Shown here: positions 60,305-64,000 of the stretch, one piece after another
Layout: every line of letters starts with the position of its first letter
How positions within the stretch are numbered: the first letter of the stretch is position 1
NCBI GenBank assembly: GCA_904066235.2
Contig: CAJFCV020000001.1
Location: forward strand, 4,836,001 to 4,900,000
Reading direction: 5' to 3'
DNA length: 64,000 nucleotides
DNA from: Bursaphelenchus xylophilus
Lineage: Eukaryota > Nematoda > Chromadorea > Rhabditida > Aphelenchoididae
The notes under the pieces: model-generated
The model's input: only the letters and a program-made list of their open reading frames with translations
Database searches by the model: none
What the model was told of the DNA's origin: nothing
Translations under genes and position numbers: made by a program

Positions 60305-63300
60305 ACGCTGTTTAAAATTTCCCAAACATTTTCTTTTGTAATTTTCCCAAATCCCCTTTCCTTTCGGCCTTGACTGATAAATCAAAAAAATCAAAGAAAT
60401 CTTGAAGCGTGTCTGCGTGGGAACTGGAGCCGAAGAGCAATTTGTGGACCGGAACAAAAAAAAGAATAATAAATTTACAAAAAGTAAGAAAGCAGGGTTA
60501 AAAAAAACTGTCCATGCGACGGGAAAGGTCAGCATTTTTCAATGACCACGAAATGAACGGAAATAACTTTGATCATGGACAAATTTCGATGAAAATCTGG
60601 AGGATGTAATAGGAATACTAAATTTAAGTCTGCATGATGACTTGTTTGCGGTAGTGCTAGTGGTTTGTAGAAGAGAAAATATGATTTCGAGAGAAAAATC
60701 AAAAAAAATTTTTTTTTGAAGATTTCCGGTCTAAAAATGTCAGCGTTTTCTAACTCGCAATGCGCGAGTTAAAAATGTCAACAATATGTTAGAAAAGAGT
60801 GCTCTTAACTTGCGCTAAGTTTCAGCAATAGTCAACGACCACTCCTATAAACTGAACCGTTCTGCTTCTATTACAAAACAGCATATTTCCAATTTACTTT
60901 CCCTTTCTGATGACTTTCCGAATTTACGATCAAAGGAAAAGAAGGTGGTTAGCTCATTCCTCAACAACAAGAACATTAGCTGAACCCATCTATGACACTC
61001 ACTCAGGAAATGACTCAAAAGAAAACTCATTCCGCTAAACTCAATCAATCTCGGCGAACAATAGAGACAAGAAGTGAGTCTGGGTTTATGGAAATTAGTA
61101 GATAGTTATGGGATTCAAGAAAAAATCTAATTTTTCCTGGCAGAATCCGTAAGATTCCGCTGAAAATTATATACCGGTTCTCCTCATTTTCCATAGTCTT
61201 TTTTGTGGGACAAAATCCTCAGAAGCGCAAATTTTGGAGAAAAATTAAATCAATTTTCCGAAACGTTCTAAAAATTCGAAAAATCTCAATTTCCCCAACA
61301 ATCAGACGCTCAAAAGCCGCAAAATTGCAGCTAATTCCCACGAAAAACAACCACAAACGTTTATCCCAAGCCAATTTCCGTCCACTTTTCACGTGAAATT
61401 AGCCCCAAGCTCATGATCAGAACAAGCGGATCTGATGGCGCAACAATTGGGAGAGTTTTGTTGCGCGAAACGGGCTCTGTTAATCGCCTGGGGGAGGGGA
61501 CCGAAATACGAATTAAACACGTTCCGAACGCCTAATTGTATTGTTTTTTCCAAAACTTATGGGACGACTTAATTGGCGATTTTGATGGATTTGGAGGGGA
61601 GAAAATTGGGGTGATAATGGAATGTCTGGGGCGCACAAAGGGCAATCTTTGAATAATGGATCGTTAGAATGACGCGTTGGAAAATTGCAGGCAAAGGTTC
61701 CAAGAAATCTCATCTAAAGTTGTTGGAATAAATATTAGTTGAACATTGGGATGCAGAGTATAAAAAATCAAGTTACACTAGGCAAACACGGTCGGATTTC
61801 CTGAAAAACTATTCGCGCATTTTCTAAGTAGACCGGTTTCTAATTCTTGGCAATCTTAGCCTGCGCTTTGCAGGAACCGCCGGGAAATTCAACAATCTTT
61901 GCAAACGAAAGGCTATGGAAAATGGCTAGGTTTAAAAATTCGAAAATTTTAATTAGAACCTTGCCAAGCCCAGACAAAAATACAGTAGGAAAAAACAATA
62001 AAATCCTTTTTTGTTATACAGACGACCGAAATTTACACAATTTACAAAAACTTTTGTTTGCCCCTTCTCGGTCACTCAACAATGTAGGGGAACATAAAAC
62101 AATTGGATTTGGAGCAAGAAATATTTGAGCCCGTTTAAATCTCTTCGAACTCATTCTTCGCCGAAACGAGTTTTTTGAAGATTCGCACCTCAAAAATGAT
62201 TAAAAGTCTTTGGAAATCAAATAAAAACCCGGCAAAAAATCGAACGAGATCTCGCCCTTCTTTGACATCCGGATAAGACGTTATTGATCTTCAAGTAACA
62301 CAGTTGTTTTAGCTGTAATAATTTGAAAAAATTTAATGATTTTTACAACTAAAATTTTTTGACTTTCAAATACAAATATTGGTAATTATCTGAAAAATAT
62401 TTGTTAGTTTTCCCTACCCAACTTTTTTCGAGTTCAAAAATCAGAAATGTCATAATCGAGGATCCAAAAAATGTCAATCCTCGGACTATTGACTTCCGAA
62501 AAATGTGGAGATTATTGAAAACAGCAGAGGTTTTCGGCATTCCAAAACGCCATAAAAATTAAATTGTTGTTTTTTGCATAGCATTCCACGCAAAAAACCG
62601 CCTTTTATCAAGTCTGACGGATCGCGCAAAAAATGGCGCAAAATTAAGAGTTATAAGCTGTCTTTTTTGAAGGAAAAAAACGGAGGTTTTAGATTGGGAT
62701 TCATAAGAAACTTGGTTAAAAAACGTTTAGTACAAAAGCTAAAGGCAAATTTACACTAGAATTTTTAAGATTTTAAGCGGATTTTGTAGCTTGCGCTTTG
62801 TAAAATTAATTTTTAGATTGACATGCTGAAGAAAAAACCCATACAAAAATTATGTTTCCCGGTGAAGAAATGCCAATTTTTTTCTATGGTCGTCTCTTTT
62901 TATTTTCCATAGTCTCTCACCTGAAAAATTATTTTATATCTCGGCTGACACTGCAAGCCATCAGCGCAATTTTTGTGGACTGAAATACGGACCAGACAGA
63001 GTGTACATACCGAATTAGAGGAAACGCGGATGGTCATACGTCCAGAATTTACCTACATATTCTACGTACATTACTTTCCTCCAAGAAAATTAAAGTCATC
63101 CTTTTTTTACGAACTTTTTCCAAAAACTCAGCAGACGTTTTAGGGAGATTAGAAAAAGTGATTATGAGCTCCAGTTGACACGCTGACCGTTGGAAGAAAA
63201 AGTTTGAGAAGTGGGAAGAAACCTTTATGAGCTGTGAAGGAAAAGGTTCGAAAAAAGTTGAAGTCAGACAGGTTTTCAGGTTTGATTTGGACTTGAGTGG

Positions 63301-63419
63301 ACATTGGATAGGAAAAAAAAGATCCTGGAATGATAACAGAGGATATGGAATATGACGTCATAAAAATTGCAACTTTTTGAAAAAAAAAATTGAAGGCTGC
63401 TCAAAGTGGGACCATAAAT

Positions 63420-64000
63420 TTTGGAAAGAAAAGACAAGCCCCGCTGACGCGGGCCTTGACGCCGCTGTGCGCGCAAAGGTCGTCCAACATAAAGTTGACT
63501 TGATCGCACAAAGGTTGATGATCGCGTGCACTACAGTTGATCGTGCAGGCCACGCTTCGCGTGGCCAACAACGCGCTGGCGCGCGTTATACTGCCTCAAG
63601 CCCGGCAGCTCCGTTAGCCAAGGGCCGCGCGCCAGCGCTACCTTTCATCAGCTGAACTGTTCTTTGCACTTTACCTCGGCCTTCGGCCTCGGCACAGTTT
63701 ACTCCAGCAGTCAACTACAACATTCAGAAGGTTCCGTAATCAACGGCGGCCTTCGGCCGCCGAAGCTTCCAAAAAACAGTCCCTTTGGCTCGGCCTTCGG
63801 CCTCGCACTCATTTTTTGTGTTGCTTCATCGTTATTGAACTTTTCCTCGGCCTTCGCCCTCGACGGAATCCCGGGAGCCCTACATTCAGAAGGTTCCGTG
63901 ACCAACGGCGGCCTCCGGCCGCCGAAGCTTCCAAAAAAAAGTCCCTTTGGCTCGGCCTTCGGCCTCGCCAAGTCGTATTTTAAGAAATTTTGGAGTTTCT
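63420..64000. repeat. Cluster of GC-rich palindromes and direct repeats
   Basis: An 87-bp block starting CATTCAGAAGGTTCCGT is repeated at 63721-63808 and 63883-63969. It includes the palindromes CGGCGGCCTTCGGCCGCCG and CTCGGCCTTCGGCCTCG; the latter type recurs at about 63675, 63790, 63847 and 63950. Upstream, GGCCACGCTTCGCGTGGCC (63550) is a perfect hairpin, and AGCGC(T/G)-type blocks invert around 63590-63640. On the minus strand the repeats encode a recurring PKAEPKGLFFGSFGGRRPP segment in an open frame at 63711-63971. The array continues past the window edge, so its nature is open. Confidence 0.8.

Larger units (their letters stand above)
58766..63400. other. Gene-poor region with weak candidates
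   Basis: About 4.6 kb, AT-rich. Two candidate coding stretches at 59239-59610 and 59959-60304 are listed separately. A short hairpin AACTCGC/GCGAGTT sits near 60751. The rest shows no domain, RNA gene or transposon end I could support. Confidence 0.45.

Noticed and set aside
61847..62128. Plus-strand 93-residue frame
   Set aside because: Lys/Asn-rich without domain or splice support; considered chance.

Overview
The window is a piece of a nematode nuclear genome. It is AT-rich. Its genes are split by short introns with GT(A/G)AG donors and TTTTCAG or TTTTAG acceptors, and several coding starts sit close behind an acceptor-like TTTTCAG. The proteins match animal families: an APC/APR-1 armadillo protein, PSKH1 kinase, YIPF6, GPAT3/4, claudin-like four-pass proteins, a Brinker-type DNA-binding protein and an Ajuba-type LIM protein. 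I cannot name the genus. All exon models below were built by eye from reading frame, splice signals and phase.

Layout. 1.0-4.2 kb (-): GPAT3/4 acyltransferase, nine exons. 6.3-7.9 kb (-): Brinker/CENP-B-like DNA-binding protein. 9.9-11.0 kb: a large foldback element with tRNA-like pol III boxes in each arm. 12.3-15.5 kb (+): APC/APR-1 homologue. 15.5-20.3 kb: mostly non-coding. 20.3-22.0 kb (+): single-LIM protein. 22.4-23.8 kb: Tc1/mariner-type foldback MITE. 23.9-24.4 kb (+): a two-exon defensin-like peptide starting 42 bp after the MITE. 24.7-26.8 kb (-): PSKH1 kinase. 26.8-36.8 kb: long AT-rich stretch with at most one weak gene candidate. 36.8-38.0 kb: a second foldback with a tRNA-like core, then a 17-bp minisatellite.

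38.4-52.4 kb is gene-dense and rich in surface and secreted proteins. It holds a secreted or GPI-anchored Cys-rich protein, a small PDZ-like protein, tRNA-Leu(CAA) with an intron, three claudin-like genes, YIPF6 with tRNA-Glu(TTC) in an intron, two paralogous small membrane proteins sharing a KSKVMKKL-PSDYF tail, a secreted helical protein built from three 33-nt micro-exons, a GC-rich hAT-type element and a Thr/Ser-rich mucin-like membrane protein. 52.6-54.4 kb (-) is a divergent Ser/Thr kinase, and 55.7-58.8 kb (-) a long Pro/Glu/Ala-rich SEA-domain membrane protein. 59-63.4 kb has only weak candidates. From about 63.4 kb to the window end there is a block of GC-rich palindromic repeats.

How the genes may fit together: claudin-like, mucin-like and SEA-mucin-like genes lie in one 20-kb stretch, so the cluster may serve an epithelial or cuticle-facing surface. 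APC and Ajuba-type LIM proteins belong to families acting at adherens junctions and in Wnt or Hippo signalling. This functional grouping is inference. The best leads for something undescribed are the micro-exon gene at 45.9-47.1 kb, the defensin-like gene beside the MITE, and the foldback elements carrying tRNA-like promoters.
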